Shown piece by piece: positions 24,538 to 33,966 of a stretch of 55,375 bases of DNA (position 1 is its first letter; the number at the start of each line of letters is the position of its first letter). Under the pieces are notes generated by a model, which saw only the letters and a list, made by a program, of their open reading frames with translations, was not told the DNA's origin and did not search any database. The stretch spans positions 1-55,375 of the forward strand of contig JAFLJS010000056.1 in assembly GCA_022712895.1 (NCBI GenBank), read 5' to 3'. This stretch comes from Desulfocapsa sp. (GTDB taxonomy: Bacteria > Desulfobacterota > Desulfobulbia > Desulfobulbales > Desulfocapsaceae). A program made the translations under genes and the position numbers.

Positions 24538-25461
24538 CTAAAAACCCAGTTCTTTTAAGAACCGTTCATCTTTTGACCAGTTTTTTCTCACTTTAACCCA
24601 CAACTTTAGAAGGACCTTCTGGCCCAGCAATTTTTCGATATCTTTACGTGCTGCCGTGCCAATGGATTTAAGTTTTTTGCCACCTTTTCCTATAACAATT
24701 CCTTTTTGTGAGCTTCGTTCAAGAATGATGGTGGCATGAATAGTGGTCATCTGTTTTTTCTCATCTTCCTTAAACGATTCGATGGTTACTGCAGACGAAT
24801 AGGGAATCTCCTGCCCGGTAAGAATAAACAATTTCTCCCGCACAATTTCTGCCACCAGAAAACGTTCACTGGCATCTGTTGGGATATCTTCCGGAAAATA
24901 CCTGGGTCCTTTTGGTAAAAGGGCAAGCAACTCTTCAATTACGGCATCTGTACCTTCACCCGTCAATGCAGACAGGGGTAGAATAGAGTGAAAAGGATAG
25001 AGGTTGGTATATGTTTCTATCATGGGAAGTAACATTTCTTTTTCCTGCAAATCAACCTTGTTCAAAACCAGGATGACTGGTGAAGCTACCCCTTCCATCT
25101 GCTCAAGCAGCTCCCGCTGCTTTCCCTTTTCCACCTCTTTCGGAAGAGGAAGTGAGACATCAATCAAATACAAAACGGCATCAACATCTTTCAAACTAGC
25201 CATGGCAATTCGTACCATTTCACGGTTCAGTGGCTGATTGGGCTTATGAAGACCGGGAGTATCAAGAAAAACAATCTGGTAACCTGCACCATTGACCACT
25301 CCCAAGATCCGATTTCTCGTGGTCTGGGGCTTATGACTCACAATGGATATTTTCTGCCCTAGCAAATAGTTCATCAACGTTGATTTTCCGGCATTGGGCG
25401 GTCCAACGATGGCCACCATACCCGAGCGAATATCATCCTGAAGGAAATTCATATCAATCAA
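24538..25461 (-). CDS. era: GTPase Era
   Basis: Essential GTPase that binds 16S rRNA and aids 30S subunit assembly. It has 307 residues. G1 is GPPNAGKST (residues 20-28), the switch region has KPQTTRNRILG, G3 is DTPGLH, and G4 is NKVD. The C-terminal KH domain has GIVIGKGGKKLKSIG and the closing LWVKVRKNW. A family-standard layout. Confidence 0.97.
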   Translation of the reverse strand: MIDMNFLQDDIRSGMVAIVGPPNAGKSTLMNYLLGQKISIVSHKPQTTRNRILGVVNGAGYQIVFLDTPGLHKPNQPLNREMVRIAMASLKDVDAVLYLIDVSLPLPKEVEKGKQRELLEQMEGVASPVILVLNKVDLQEKEMLLPMIETYTNLYPFHSILPLSALTGEGTDAVIEELLALLPKGPRYFPEDIPTDASERFLVAEIVREKLFILTGQEIPYSSAVTIESFKEDEKKQMTTIHATIILERSSQKGIVIGKGGKKLKSIGTAARKDIEKLLGQKVLLKLWVKVRKNWSKDERFLKELGF

Positions 25462-25607
25462 TTTTCAGTACCTCAAAAAATTACAGTGCTCTTATTGCAA
25501 AAGCACATTATAGTAAGCGCGTTTTGTTTTATGATAAATCAGTATAAAAGGGTTCTATACCAGATAACAGTTTTTATTTCACCGATAGATCGGAAAGGCC
25601 ACTACTC

Positions 25608-27608
25608 GTGTCAAGCACAGGAAAGCTCATAGAATATCTGGATGGAGGAAAATTCCTCTGTGCCTATGTGATCGATAGCCAGGCAAAACGCTTGCGCCTG
25701 ATCAATCAAAATGGTCGGGAGATGAATCTTCCCCTCTCCCGAGTGGTTCACACCTCTGTCACAAATCACACTGTTGACTTGGCCCGTGAAGAACTGACCC
25801 GCCAACTGCAACAAACAGCTAATACCAGAACCCAGCTTATGGAGAACATAAATCTTCAGGAGATTTGGGAACTCACATCGGATGAAACAAGCGATACCTT
25901 TCAACCAGCATTCCTTGCCGAACTCAGCTTTGGTAAAGATGCTGACGACAATATTGTAGCCGCTTTCCTACGTAGCGTATTCACCGACCGTCTCTATTTC
26001 AAATACAAAGAAAATCGTGTTGTTGCCCATTCTGCCGAGCAAATTGAACAGCTACAGAAACAGCGTAACAAAGAAGCTGAAACCCTAACTCTTATTGAGC
26101 AGGGGGCAGATCTCTTACGAGAGATTGCTGCCGGTGACACAGAAAACATTCTGGAAAGTGATGAGGCCAAAGCATGCATCAAAATCATACGTGATTTTTA
26201 TATTTATGAAGGAGAGGCCAAAGAGGCCGACATTGCCAGAAAGATCCTGAAAGTAGCTGGTATGAAAAGGCCCCACGACCCGTTTCATCTCCTTGTGAAA
26301 GCAGGAGTCTGGGACAAAAATGAGAACATCCCTCTCCTGCGCAAAGAATTACCAGTTAACTTTCCGCTGCTGGCTATTCAACAAGCGGAAATGCTTTTAC
26401 AACAGGGCACTGATAAATTATTTCAAGATCCCGCAAGAAAAGATTTTACCCACCTGAAACCCATGACCATTGACGGTGCCAGCACCCTCGATTTTGATGA
26501 CGCCCTCTCTGTAGAAAAGCAGGATGAGAATTTTCTTGTAGGTGTTCACATCTCAGATGTTGCGCATTATGTGCGTCCGGAAGACCCTCTTTTTATGGAG
26601 GCCCTTCAGCGAGGTACCTCCATCTACTTCCCTGAAGGGCAGATTCCCATGTTACCCCGCCATCTTTCGCAGGGGATTTGCAGCCTTATTCAAGGAGAAG
26701 TACGAGCGGCATTAAGTTTTATGATTCTGCTGTCCGCGGACGGTGAAGTGCTACGTATGCGAATATATCCATCCATTATCAAGGTTGCCAGACGCCTCAC
26801 CTACGATGAGGCGGACACCATGATCGAGACGGATCCAGAACTTCTTATCCTCAACGAACTTCGCATGAAACTGCGTAACAAACGGCTGGATAACGGTGCA
26901 CTACTTCTGCCCTTCCCCGATGTAAATATCCACATCCATGATGGCAGCAAAATACATGTCAGTCTCGCTGATACTGATACACCATCCAGAACACTGGTTT
27001 CAGAGATGATGATCCTGGCCAACACAGAGGCTGCACGCTATGTCTCGGACAGAATGACACCAGGTCTGTTCCGATCCCAGAAGCCGCCACATAAGCGTGT
27101 GGTGCACGGAATGGATACCGACCTGTATCTCAACTCGAAACAGCGAAAGATGCTGTCACGGGGCGAACTCCTGATTACAGCAAAACCCCATAGTGGCCTG
27201 GGTGTTAATCAATATACAACAATTACGTCACCTATCCGGCGTTTGCTTGACCTGGTTATGCAGCATCAGATTCATTCCATCGTACGTCGGGAAGAGTTCA
27301 GGTTCACAGAAGAGATGTGCAAAGACTTTACGTCCGTTATTGGACGAACGCTGGCCAACGCCAATAGTGTTCGACAGCAACGTCATCGCTACTGGTTGCT
27401 GAAATATCTTGAGGTCAGGCAGAATATCCCACTCAAGGCACTTGTTTTGGATTCTGGTTCGAAGAAAACATTTTTACTGCTTACTGATATCTTGTTGAAT
27501 ATTGATATGCCAACACCTGGACAGAATGTTCCGGTGCCTGGGAGTACAGTGACAGTTAAGGTTATCCGGGTTGATGCCCTTGACAACACCCTACGCTTCG
27601 AATGGTGA
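25608..27608 (+). CDS. RNase II/RNase R family exoribonuclease
   Basis: A 666-residue RNB-domain 3'-5' exoribonuclease. The active-site signature IDGASTLDFDDAL carries the conserved Asp cluster, followed by VGVHISDVAHYV and LPRHLSQGICSL. The C-terminal catalytic segment TSPIRRLLDLVMQHQ is also present. Length and N-terminus (SH3-like start, no clear cold-shock domains) resemble the shorter RNase II-type group more than E. coli RNase R, and the C-terminal S1 region is short. Starts at GTG with GGAAAGG 9 bases upstream. Probable role in mRNA turnover. Confidence 0.9.
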   Translation: MSSTGKLIEYLDGGKFLCAYVIDSQAKRLRLINQNGREMNLPLSRVVHTSVTNHTVDLAREELTRQLQQTANTRTQLMENINLQEIWELTSDETSDTFQPAFLAELSFGKDADDNIVAAFLRSVFTDRLYFKYKENRVVAHSAEQIEQLQKQRNKEAETLTLIEQGADLLREIAAGDTENILESDEAKACIKIIRDFYIYEGEAKEADIARKILKVAGMKRPHDPFHLLVKAGVWDKNENIPLLRKELPVNFPLLAIQQAEMLLQQGTDKLFQDPARKDFTHLKPMTIDGASTLDFDDALSVEKQDENFLVGVHISDVAHYVRPEDPLFMEALQRGTSIYFPEGQIPMLPRHLSQGICSLIQGEVRAALSFMILLSADGEVLRMRIYPSIIKVARRLTYDEADTMIETDPELLILNELRMKLRNKRLDNGALLLPFPDVNIHIHDGSKIHVSLADTDTPSRTLVSEMMILANTEAARYVSDRMTPGLFRSQKPPHKRVVHGMDTDLYLNSKQRKMLSRGELLITAKPHSGLGVNQYTTITSPIRRLLDLVMQHQIHSIVRREEFRFTEEMCKDFTSVIGRTLANANSVRQQRHRYWLLKYLEVRQNIPLKALVLDSGSKKTFLLLTDILLNIDMPTPGQNVPVPGSTVTVKVIRVDALDNTLRFEW

Positions 27609-27644
27609 TGGGTCTGTTTTATACCCTTTTTTCGGGTGAAAAAA

Positions 27645-27755
27645 TCGTCATCTTCTTCGTTGCTGCCCAATTTATATAATTACGACGTACCTTCTGTACG
27701 CCGAAATGATTTAAATTCGGCGCGCCTTGAATATGAAGTTTTTTTCAAACCCATC
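27645..27755. repeat. Intergenic repeat family, copy C
   Basis: Full-length copy: CGTCATCTTCTTCGTTGCTG, arm CCCAATTTATATAATT, centre CGACGTAC/GTACGCCG, partner arm AATGATTTAAATTCGG, then CGCGCCTTGAATATGAAG, a T-run, CAAACCCATC. The arms differ from copy B yet stay complementary. It lies between the RNase gene and a small ORF. Confidence 0.85.
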
Positions 27756-27788
27756 TTGCGACACTTATTTTTTGTTAAAATTACTACT

Positions 27789-27983
27789 ATGAATACAAAT
27801 GAACTCTGGGAAGCGATGGGAGATCTTGAAGAAGAGGATGTTCCACACGTACTGACAAAACTCTTCACCATCTATGAAGAGCGTTTAAGCCAAAAACCAA
27901 ACGATGAAGCGACTGCTTTATTTTTCAAACACCTTGGACAGGCATTAGATCAGGTTGGAGACTGCAACCTGAACAGAAGATAA
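27789..27983 (+). CDS. Small acidic protein, unknown function
   Basis: A 64-residue ORF beginning MNTNELWEAMGDLEEEDV, with probable helices (VLTKLFTIYEERLSQ and ATALFFKHLGQALDQV) and a single Cys. No signal peptide, membrane segment or known motif. An upstream extension of the frame would read through the intergenic repeat, so I take the internal ATG; no clear Shine-Dalgarno. The sequence is protein-like but unrecognised. Confidence 0.55.
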   Translation: MNTNELWEAMGDLEEEDVPHVLTKLFTIYEERLSQKPNDEATALFFKHLGQALDQVGDCNLNRR

Positions 27984-28037
27984 CCACTCGAGCTCAGACA
28001 CGCAATACAAACAATTCTCTACATTAGCTGGTAGCAA

Positions 28038-28115
28038 GGGTTATAGTAAATTACCGACAAACAATGCCGCAGCGACGTAGTCGCGTGGACGTTTGGCGGT
28101 AATTTACTGTAACCC
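28038..28115. repeat. 78-bp cruciform: 25-bp imperfect inverted repeat
   Basis: Left arm 28038-28062 and right arm 28091-28115 are complementary at about 23 of 25 positions (left arm core TAAATTACCG, right arm core CGGTAATTTA). The 28-base loop holds a second perfect hairpin, GCGAC-GTA-GTCGC. It lies between convergent genes (small ORF and rfbC). There is no T-run, so it is not a typical intrinsic terminator; it may be a MITE-like or bidirectional stop element. Confidence 0.8.
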
Positions 28116-28240
28116 TGCGGTTTCCAAACAATTACTACTATGCTCACCTGAGGTTGGGTGTAATCAGTTTTTCATCTAATTCGTATCAGCCTTTACAAGA
28201 GACTCGCATGATAGAATTCAGATAAGAAAGTCCCTACGTT

Positions 28241-28786
28241 TTACAAATAATACTCTGCCTCAGCAAATAAGCTCCCCCTTACATCTTTCTCAGAAAGCTG
28301 AGGTTCCCCATCACCAGGCCAGACAATATTCAAACCAGGATCATTCCAGACAATACAACGCTCATGCTCCGGCGCATAAAAGTCTGTTGTTCTATACAAA
28401 AACTCAGCCGTTTCCGAAAGTACCAGAAAACCGTGACCAAAACCTTCCGGCACCCAGAGCATACTCTTATTTTCAGCACTTAAATATTCCGCAACCCACT
28501 TGCCAAACGTGGGCGAACTCTTGCGCAGATCAACCGCCACATCATACACTTCTCCGGCAACTACTCGCACCAGTTTCCCCTGAGAATGTTCAATCTGATA
28601 ATGAATGCCGCGCAAAACACCTTGTGAAGATTTTGAATGGTTATCCTGTACAAAGCGGGTATCAAGTCCGGTCAATTCCTTCCACTTGCGCTCATTGTAA
28701 CTCTCATAAAAAAAACCACGTTCGTCGCCAAACACAGTGGGTTCAACAATCAGTACTTCAGGAATTGCAGTTTTAGTCACCTTCAT
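28241..28786 (-). CDS. rfbC: dTDP-4-dehydrorhamnose 3,5-epimerase RfbC
   Basis: Epimerises dTDP-4-keto-6-deoxyglucose at C3 and C5 toward dTDP-L-rhamnose. It has 181 residues with cupin motifs: RGIHYQ (His active-site region), LVRVVAGEVYDVAVDLRKSS, and WVPEGFGHGFLVLS. Overlaps rfbB by 4 bases. rfbA and rfbD are not in the window, so only half the dTDP-rhamnose pathway is visible here. Confidence 0.96.
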   Translation of the reverse strand: MKVTKTAIPEVLIVEPTVFGDERGFFYESYNERKWKELTGLDTRFVQDNHSKSSQGVLRGIHYQIEHSQGKLVRVVAGEVYDVAVDLRKSSPTFGKWVAEYLSAENKSMLWVPEGFGHGFLVLSETAEFLYRTTDFYAPEHERCIVWNDPGLNIVWPGDGEPQLSEKDVRGSLFAEAEYYL

Positions 28787-29847
28787 TTCGTGCTCCCTCT
28801 GTAGCTTCCATCAATAATTGCATCCACCCAGGCCTGATTGGCAAGATACCAGTCAACTGTCTTTTCTATCCCAACTTCAAAGGTTATTTTCGGCTCCCAG
28901 CCAATTTGCTCTTTTATAAAACTGGCATCAATTGCATAGCGCCTATCGTGCCCCAGGCGATCCTTGACAGACACCATGAGATTTTTTCTGGGTTCTCCCG
29001 ATTGAGGCAACCCAACTTTTTTATCCAATGTATCACAGATAAGGGTTACGACTTCCAGATTTTGTTTTTCGTTGTTCCCACCAATATTATAAGATTGTCC
29101 AGCTTTCCCCTTATTCAACACTTCAACAATTGCCTCGCAATGGTCTTTCACATAGAGCCAGTCGCGCACATACTTTCCATCCCCATAAATAGGTAACGCT
29201 TTATTATTCATGGAATTATGAAAAACGAGCGGGATCAATTTTTCAGGGAACTGATAGGGTCCGTAGTTATTGGAACAGTTGGTAATCAGAATGGGCATAT
29301 CATAGGTATGAAAGTAGGCATTGACCAGATGATCTGATGACGCCTTGGACGCAGAATAGGGAGATCTTGGATCAAATGGTGTGGTTTCAGTAAACATACC
29401 AGTATCCCCCAGAGATCCATACACCTCATCGGTTGACACATGAAGAAAGCAGGGATCACTCCCCTTCCAGGAACCATCAAACCACGTTTTTCTGGCAGCT
29501 TCAAGGAGTGAGAACGTGCCCACAATATTTGTCTGAATAAAGGCAGCAGGTCCGGTAATGGAGCGATCCACATGGGACTCAGCAGCAAAATGGACAACAG
29601 AATCTATCTGCTCTTCCTCAAACAGTTTTTCCATGGACTGGACATCACAAATATCAGCTTTCACAAAACGATACTGCTCACTCTCTTCTAGACCTTCAAG
29701 ATTTTGCAGGTTTCCAGCATATGTCAATTTATCGAGGTTAATCACTCGCCACGACGGATGCTTCTCCAGCAATAATCTGACAAAATTTGCGCCAATAAAA
29801 CCACAACCACCTGTGACAAGAATCTTTCGTGCTCTCTCTGTTTCCAT
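28783..29847 (-). CDS. rfbB: dTDP-glucose 4,6-dehydratase RfbB
   Basis: NAD-dependent dehydration of dTDP-glucose to dTDP-4-keto-6-deoxyglucose. The 354 residues have the Rossmann motif TGGCGFIGANF at about 13-23, the HVSTDEVYGSLG catalytic segment with Thr-Asp-Glu, and the Tyr-Lys pair in SPYSASKASSDHLV. The substrate motif NCSNNYGPYQFPEKLIP is specific for RfbB. First gene of the rfbB-rfbC pair. Confidence 0.97.
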   Translation of the reverse strand: METERARKILVTGGCGFIGANFVRLLLEKHPSWRVINLDKLTYAGNLQNLEGLEESEQYRFVKADICDVQSMEKLFEEEQIDSVVHFAAESHVDRSITGPAAFIQTNIVGTFSLLEAARKTWFDGSWKGSDPCFLHVSTDEVYGSLGDTGMFTETTPFDPRSPYSASKASSDHLVNAYFHTYDMPILITNCSNNYGPYQFPEKLIPLVFHNSMNNKALPIYGDGKYVRDWLYVKDHCEAIVEVLNKGKAGQSYNIGGNNEKQNLEVVTLICDTLDKKVGLPQSGEPRKNLMVSVKDRLGHDRRYAIDASFIKEQIGWEPKITFEVGIEKTVDWYLANQAWVDAIIDGSYRGSTK

Positions 29848-29966
29848 TTTTCACGTGTTTTTTAGTTTTCTTTCTGGGCAATACGATTACCCTATGGGGA
29901 TGAGCCTGTAAAACAGGAACTTTATACTACAAATAGACCCAAATCTAAACCTATTCTTTAAATATC

Positions 29967-31556
29967 ATGTCCAAAAAGCTTGAACAGGAAATTGCCAAAA
30001 GGCGCACATTCGGCATCATCTCCCATCCAGATGCAGGAAAGACAACGCTCACCGAAAAACTCCTCCTCTATGGTGGAGCTATCAATATGGCCGGTGCGGT
30101 TAAATCAAGAAAAGCAAATCGCCATGCCACCAGTGACTGGATGGCAATTGAACAAGAACGTGGTATCTCCGTCACCACTTCTGTGATGAAGTTCACCTAT
30201 GGCGAGTATGAAGTAAACCTTCTGGACACACCAGGCCATCAGGATTTCTCTGAAGACACCTACCGGGTACTTACCGCCGTCGATTCTGCCATCATGGTGA
30301 TTGATTCTGCTAAGGGTGTTGAAGCACAGACTGAAAAGCTGATGGAGGTGTGTCGGATGCGCAACACGCCGCTAATCACCTTCATCAACAAGCTCGACCG
30401 TGAAGGAATGGACCCTCTTGATATTCTGGAAGATATTGAAGATAAGCTGCAAATAGAATGTACTCCCATGTCTTGGCCAATCGGAATGGGAAAAACCTTT
30501 AAAGGTGTTTACAACCTTCATAAAAAGCAGATCCACCTCTTCACCGCTGGTACAGGAACAAAAGATCAGGGAGGGATCACCATTGAGTCCCTTGACGATC
30601 CACGTCTTGATGAAATCATTGGTGAACACGATGCCAATGTCTTACGTGAAGATATCGAGCTCCTTGAAGGTGCTGCCAATCCATTCGAATATGACCATTA
30701 CCTACAGGCCAGTCAGACTCCCGTTTTTTTTGGCTCTGCCGTAAATAACTTTGGGGTCCGTGAACTTCTTAATGCCTTTGTCGAAATGGCTCCACCACCA
30801 CAACCACGTGCCGCTACAACCCGTGAAGTCTTACCTACTGAAGAAAACTTTTCCGGCTTTGTCTTTAAAATTCAGGCCAATATGGATCCGGCACACCGGG
30901 ATCGCATAGCCTTTTTCAGGATCTGCTCAGGACAATTCACCCGAGGAATGAAAGTCAGACACCACCGCCTTGGCAAAGACATTACACTCTCCAACGCCAC
31001 CATCTTCATGGCACAGGACAGAGCAAATGTAGAAGAGGCCTGGCCAGGAGATATCATAGGTCTGCATAACCATGGAACAATTAAAATTGGTGACACCTTC
31101 ACCCCAAAAGAAGAACTGAAATTCACAGGAATCCCAAACTTTGCGCCGGAACATTTCCGCCGAGTCATCCTCAAAGACCCATTACGCATGAAACAGTTAC
31201 ACAAAGGCTTGCAACAATTAGCTGAAGAAGGTGCCATTCAGGTTTTTAAACCTATCATCGGCTCAGCTCATATCATGGGAGCGGTTGGTGTATTACAGTT
31301 TGAAGTGACCGTTGCCAGATTGAAAAACGAATATAACGTGGAAGCGATTTACGAACCTGTAGACTTTCAGGCTGCACGTTGGGTGGAATGTGAAGACAAG
31401 AAAAAACTGGCCGAATTTGAGCAGAAAAACCAGATGTCGCTAGCCTACGATGCTGAAGGATTTCTCACCCACCTAGCACAAAATGAATGGATGCTGAATT
31501 TCTTTATGGAAAAATGGCCGGAGATAACATTCCATAAGACGAGAGAAAATATTTAA
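29967..31556 (+). CDS. prfC: Peptide chain release factor 3
   Basis: Translational GTPase that recycles RF1/RF2 from the ribosome. It has 529 residues. G1 is [16 protein letters not shown]2 is RGISVTTS, G3 is [14 protein letters not shown], and G4 is [12 protein letters not shown]; the last two are diagnostic of RF3. Domain II and III motifs extend to the C-terminus. Divergent from rfbB across 119 bases. Confidence 0.97.
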   Translation: MSKKLEQEIAKRRTFGIISHPDAGKTTLTEKLLLYGGAINMAGAVKSRKANRHATSDWMAIEQERGISVTTSVMKFTYGEYEVNLLDTPGHQDFSEDTYRVLTAVDSAIMVIDSAKGVEAQTEKLMEVCRMRNTPLITFINKLDREGMDPLDILEDIEDKLQIECTPMSWPIGMGKTFKGVYNLHKKQIHLFTAGTGTKDQGGITIESLDDPRLDEIIGEHDANVLREDIELLEGAANPFEYDHYLQASQTPVFFGSAVNNFGVRELLNAFVEMAPPPQPRAATTREVLPTEENFSGFVFKIQANMDPAHRDRIAFFRICSGQFTRGMKVRHHRLGKDITLSNATIFMAQDRANVEEAWPGDIIGLHNHGTIKIGDTFTPKEELKFTGIPNFAPEHFRRVILKDPLRMKQLHKGLQQLAEEGAIQVFKPIIGSAHIMGAVGVLQFEVTVARLKNEYNVEAIYEPVDFQAARWVECEDKKKLAEFEQKNQMSLAYDAEGFLTHLAQNEWMLNFFMEKWPEITFHKTRENI

Positions 31557-31575
31557 TTTAAAAAAGCCATTTCTC

Positions 31576-31857
31576 TCAATCATCCACAAAAATCAGCGCC
31601 CGCCCCTCAGAAATGGCTTCTGCAGTTTTTCTTCTGGCAATAGTGATGATGCGTTGAATAGTCCCTCTGGAAACGCCCATTTTCTGGCCAGCTTCCTCCT
31701 GAGTCATTCCTTCACGATCACAGAGCCGTAAGGCTTCCATCTCGTCCCGAAAAAGCTCGATCTTGATCAACTTGGAAAGTGGGGTTCCTGTAGGTTTAAA
31801 AGCTCGCCCACAAAAATTCCCTTCACATTTTCTTTCTTTCTTTGGTCTAGGAGACAT
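31576..31857 (-). CDS. DUF134 family HTH protein
   Basis: A 93-residue probable DNA-binding protein. The N-terminus is MSPRPKKERKCEG with Cys11 and Cys16. A helix-turn-helix follows: EEAGQKMGVSRGTIQRIITIARRK, sigma-factor region 4 like. The layout matches DUF134. Such genes often neighbour NifX/NifB-like proteins, as here (32001-32390). It may regulate the adjacent cluster; the target is not shown. Confidence 0.85.
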   Translation of the reverse strand: MSPRPKKERKCEGNFCGRAFKPTGTPLSKLIKIELFRDEMEALRLCDREGMTQEEAGQKMGVSRGTIQRIITIARRKTAEAISEGRALIFVDD

Positions 31858-31890
31858 GGCTCACGTCGGTAAAAAAAAAGGATTAAAAAA

Positions 31891-31919
31891 AAGACGGCAG
31901 GTTTGTATCCTGCCGTCTT
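31891..31919 (-). terminator. Rho-independent terminator after the NifX-like gene
   Basis: Perfect 11-bp stem (AAGACGGCAGG / CCTGCCGTCTT) with a 7-base loop. Read on the minus strand it runs into a T8 tract. It ends the NifX-like transcript before the DUF134 gene, so DUF134 probably has its own promoter or relies on readthrough. Confidence 0.9.
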
Positions 31920-32000
31920 AACAAGGGGTATATGTCTATAATACCCGCATAATTTCAAAAATCAAAGCAATTCTTGCATCTACAACCTTACTAAAGGCGA

Positions 32001-32390
32001 TTAATTATGGCAATTGGTTCCGCCAGAGCAAGCTTGGTCAACATTCATTTTGGGTAATTGACCTGCTGAAAATTTTTCCATAACATCTCCAGCGCTGGGG
32101 ATGCTGTCTTTATCAGCCCAGTACACATCGATTCCCACTTCAGCAAATCCCTGCATAGGGCGTGCACCTATTCCACCAACAACGATAGCATCAACTCCAG
32201 CATCACTTAAGGTCGTTACAGGCACCATACAACCACCGGCATCATGATCCGGAACTGGCAACATCTCCACCGAAGCAATTTTTTTATCCGCATCAACTTC
32301 AACGACCGTAAAAACGTCACAATGGCCGAAATGATCTGACCGGGAAGCTTCCATACCACCAGGATTGTTAGTTGGTATTGCAATTTTCAT
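32001..32390 (-). CDS. NifX/NifB-like iron-molybdenum cofactor family protein
   Basis: A 129-residue protein of the dinitrogenase FeMo-cofactor superfamily: MKIAIPTNNPGG at the start, HFGHCDVFTVVEV, and GVDAIVVGGIGARPMQGFAEVGIDVYW. These stand-alone small members are common in anaerobes without nitrogen fixation and may bind Fe-S or Mo clusters. Extra Cys residues lie near residue 54 (GGCMVP) and in the C-terminus (ACSGGTNCHN). A shared dyad element lies upstream at 32445-32490. Exact role unknown. Confidence 0.87.
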   Translation of the reverse strand: MKIAIPTNNPGGMEASRSDHFGHCDVFTVVEVDADKKIASVEMLPVPDHDAGGCMVPVTTLSDAGVDAIVVGGIGARPMQGFAEVGIDVYWADKDSIPSAGDVMEKFSAGQLPKMNVDQACSGGTNCHN

Positions 32391-32444
32391 TCTTTAGTTC
32401 TCCTTCTTTCAGCACATCAGGCTGTTTTTTTTTAGAACCTTATA

Positions 32445-32490
32445 AATTCTTTTCGTGTTTTTTTAAAAGAATTTGGTGAAGGTACTTACC
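32445..32490 (-). repeat. Shared dyad element, copy 1 (upstream of NifX-like gene)
   Basis: Contains AATTCTTTT and AAAAGAATT as 9-10-bp inverted arms around an 11-base loop, then a GGTACTTACC-like tail. It aligns to 34129-34174 over 46 bases with about 6 mismatches. It lies 55 bases before the NifX-like start codon. It could be an operator, a leader hairpin, or part of an interspersed repeat. Confidence 0.7.
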
Positions 32491-32516
32491 CCCTAAAGGG
32501 GGGACTATACTAAGTG

Positions 32517-32536
32517 CCGGCTTACTGTTCATCACC
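32517..32536 (-). repeat. 20-bp element, inverted copy of 24487-24506
   Basis: Exact reverse complement of 24487-24506, located between the transporter stop and the dyad element. Its presence beside the dyad suggests that parts of this gap belong to an interspersed repeat family. Confidence 0.8.
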
Positions 32537-32557
32537 GGTGTTGTTTACAACAAACAA

Positions 32558-33547
32558 TTACGCTACTTCTTTCTCCGGTGCTCCAAACACCCTGTCTGTT
32601 ATCTTCACATACCAAGCTGCTGACTGGACCTGCACTATGTAAGATACTGCAATAACCAGTGCAGCATCAGCGCCCTGCTCACCAAAAGCATTAATAGCAA
32701 TGGCAAGTGCGATGGACAGATTCCGCATTACCGTACCATAAACCAGAGCAATGGCATCCCCTCGATTAAACATCATTTTACCAACAATGGTACCGAGAGC
32801 ATAGTTCACAAAATAAATAATCAGCAAAGGCTTTAAAATCATCCACAAAACCATGGGATCCTGGGAAAGCTTATCAGCCTTTAAAGCTATTGCTACAAAA
32901 ACAATTCCAAGCACGCCAATGGTGGAGAGTGCAGGGAATCGTGGTGCCAGTCTTTGTTTGAACTCTTTCAAGTCCATTCTCTTCAGGAAATAAGAACGTG
33001 TCAGATACCCTAACAACATGGGGATAAAAACAATATACATGATCTGTTTCATCACCAACACAACGTTCATATCCACCTTTGCGCCAAGAAGCAGCATCAC
33101 ATACAGAGGCGTGGCAAGAGAGCCTAAAGTCAAACCAATAACTGTCATATTGACTGCCGCAGCCATATTTCCTTTGGCAAAACCTGTCCATGAGATGGTC
33201 ATGCCGCTGGTGGGTAACAATGCTGCAAGGAGCAGTCCCAGTGCCATATAACTGTTATCAGGAAAGAACCAAAGTCCAAGACCATATGCCAGAAAAGGCA
33301 CAACACAAAAGTTGATCAACTGGGTTGTCAGCTGTAGTTTGACATTTTTTATGCCAGCCTTTAACGATTTGATATTCAAAGTGACCATCATGGGATAAAC
33401 CATGAGAAATGTCATAGGAAGTATCAGACTTTTTAACTGCTTAACATTCTCTCCACCAACACTTTTCCCAAAAATAAAGCCAAGGACGATCATCACCGGT
33501 ATGGCATAAACCAGCTTTTTGTTGATTGAAATGAGAAATTTCCACAT
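32558..33547 (-). CDS. SBF/BASS-type membrane transporter
   Basis: A 329-residue integral membrane protein with about ten hydrophobic helices. The helix-break segment LLPTSGMTISWTGFAKGNMAAAVN and the later MRNLSIALAIA resemble the bile acid:sodium symporter / ACR3 superfamily (crossed-helix regions). I do not see the ACR3 Cys-Pro hallmark, so arsenite export is not supported. Substrate unknown. It starts 2 bases after the DUF302 gene and is certainly co-transcribed with it. Confidence 0.82.
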   Translation of the reverse strand: MWKFLISINKKLVYAIPVMIVLGFIFGKSVGGENVKQLKSLILPMTFLMVYPMMVTLNIKSLKAGIKNVKLQLTTQLINFCVVPFLAYGLGLWFFPDNSYMALGLLLAALLPTSGMTISWTGFAKGNMAAAVNMTVIGLTLGSLATPLYVMLLLGAKVDMNVVLVMKQIMYIVFIPMLLGYLTRSYFLKRMDLKEFKQRLAPRFPALSTIGVLGIVFVAIALKADKLSQDPMVLWMILKPLLIIYFVNYALGTIVGKMMFNRGDAIALVYGTVMRNLSIALAIAINAFGEQGADAALVIAVSYIVQVQSAAWYVKITDRVFGAPEKEVA

Positions 33548-33549
33548 GA

Positions 33550-33966
33550 CTATTTTGCCTCATCTATCATGGATCTGATCTTTGCAAAGGTCTGGGCAAG
33601 GGATTCAGGGAATTTAGCATCATCCTGAACGAGTTCGGCGATAAGCGCAGCACTGTAGCTTAAATAACGAATCTGCGTCTTTCCGTCTTTAGAAAACACC
33701 ATGACAAACTTGGGCATGAGGATGGAACGTTCAGGGTTCATGGTCAGACTTTTATCGGCCTTGGTTGGTTTACATAACTGCATCATATGCAAATCAAACT
33801 CTTCTGAAACCTCTCCGCCATGAGCTCTAAATGTTTTCTTCATATCCATGGAATCCAGATTGTTCACGACAAAGGCATACTGCTCGACAACCGTCGTGAA
33901 ATCAGCAACAAACTGGGTCACACTTTTACTACTTTCAGTGCAATAAAGGTCATCATTACGGTTCAT
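33550..33966 (-). CDS. DUF302-like protein
   Basis: A 138-residue soluble protein. The segment FDLHMMQLCKPTKADKSL, then ILMPKFVMVFSKDGKTQIRYL, fits the DUF302 pattern (core ..CNP..A....P....LLPC.v.Vy...g). The second family Cys is replaced (LMPKFVMV), leaving Cys85 as the main Cys besides Cys9. Translated just before the transporter, so it may be a periplasmic-type or cytosolic accessory; no signal peptide is seen. The family assignment is by eye. Confidence 0.65.
   Translation of the reverse strand: MNRNDDLYCTESSKSVTQFVADFTTVVEQYAFVVNNLDSMDMKKTFRAHGGEVSEEFDLHMMQLCKPTKADKSLTMNPERSILMPKFVMVFSKDGKTQIRYLSYSAALIAELVQDDAKFPESLAQTFAKIRSMIDEAK

Noticed and set aside
27636-27788. Upstream extension of the small acidic ORF
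   Set aside because: The extension translates the intergenic repeat; the internal ATG at 27789 gives a more plausible protein.
31565-31625. Hairpin AGCCATTTCTC / GAAATGGCT after prfC
   Set aside because: The right arm lies in the DUF134 coding region and the loop is long; it could be chance.
32558-33547. Arsenite exporter ACR3
   Set aside because: Superfamily fold is likely, but the Cys-Pro hallmark of ACR3 is not visible and no ars genes are near.
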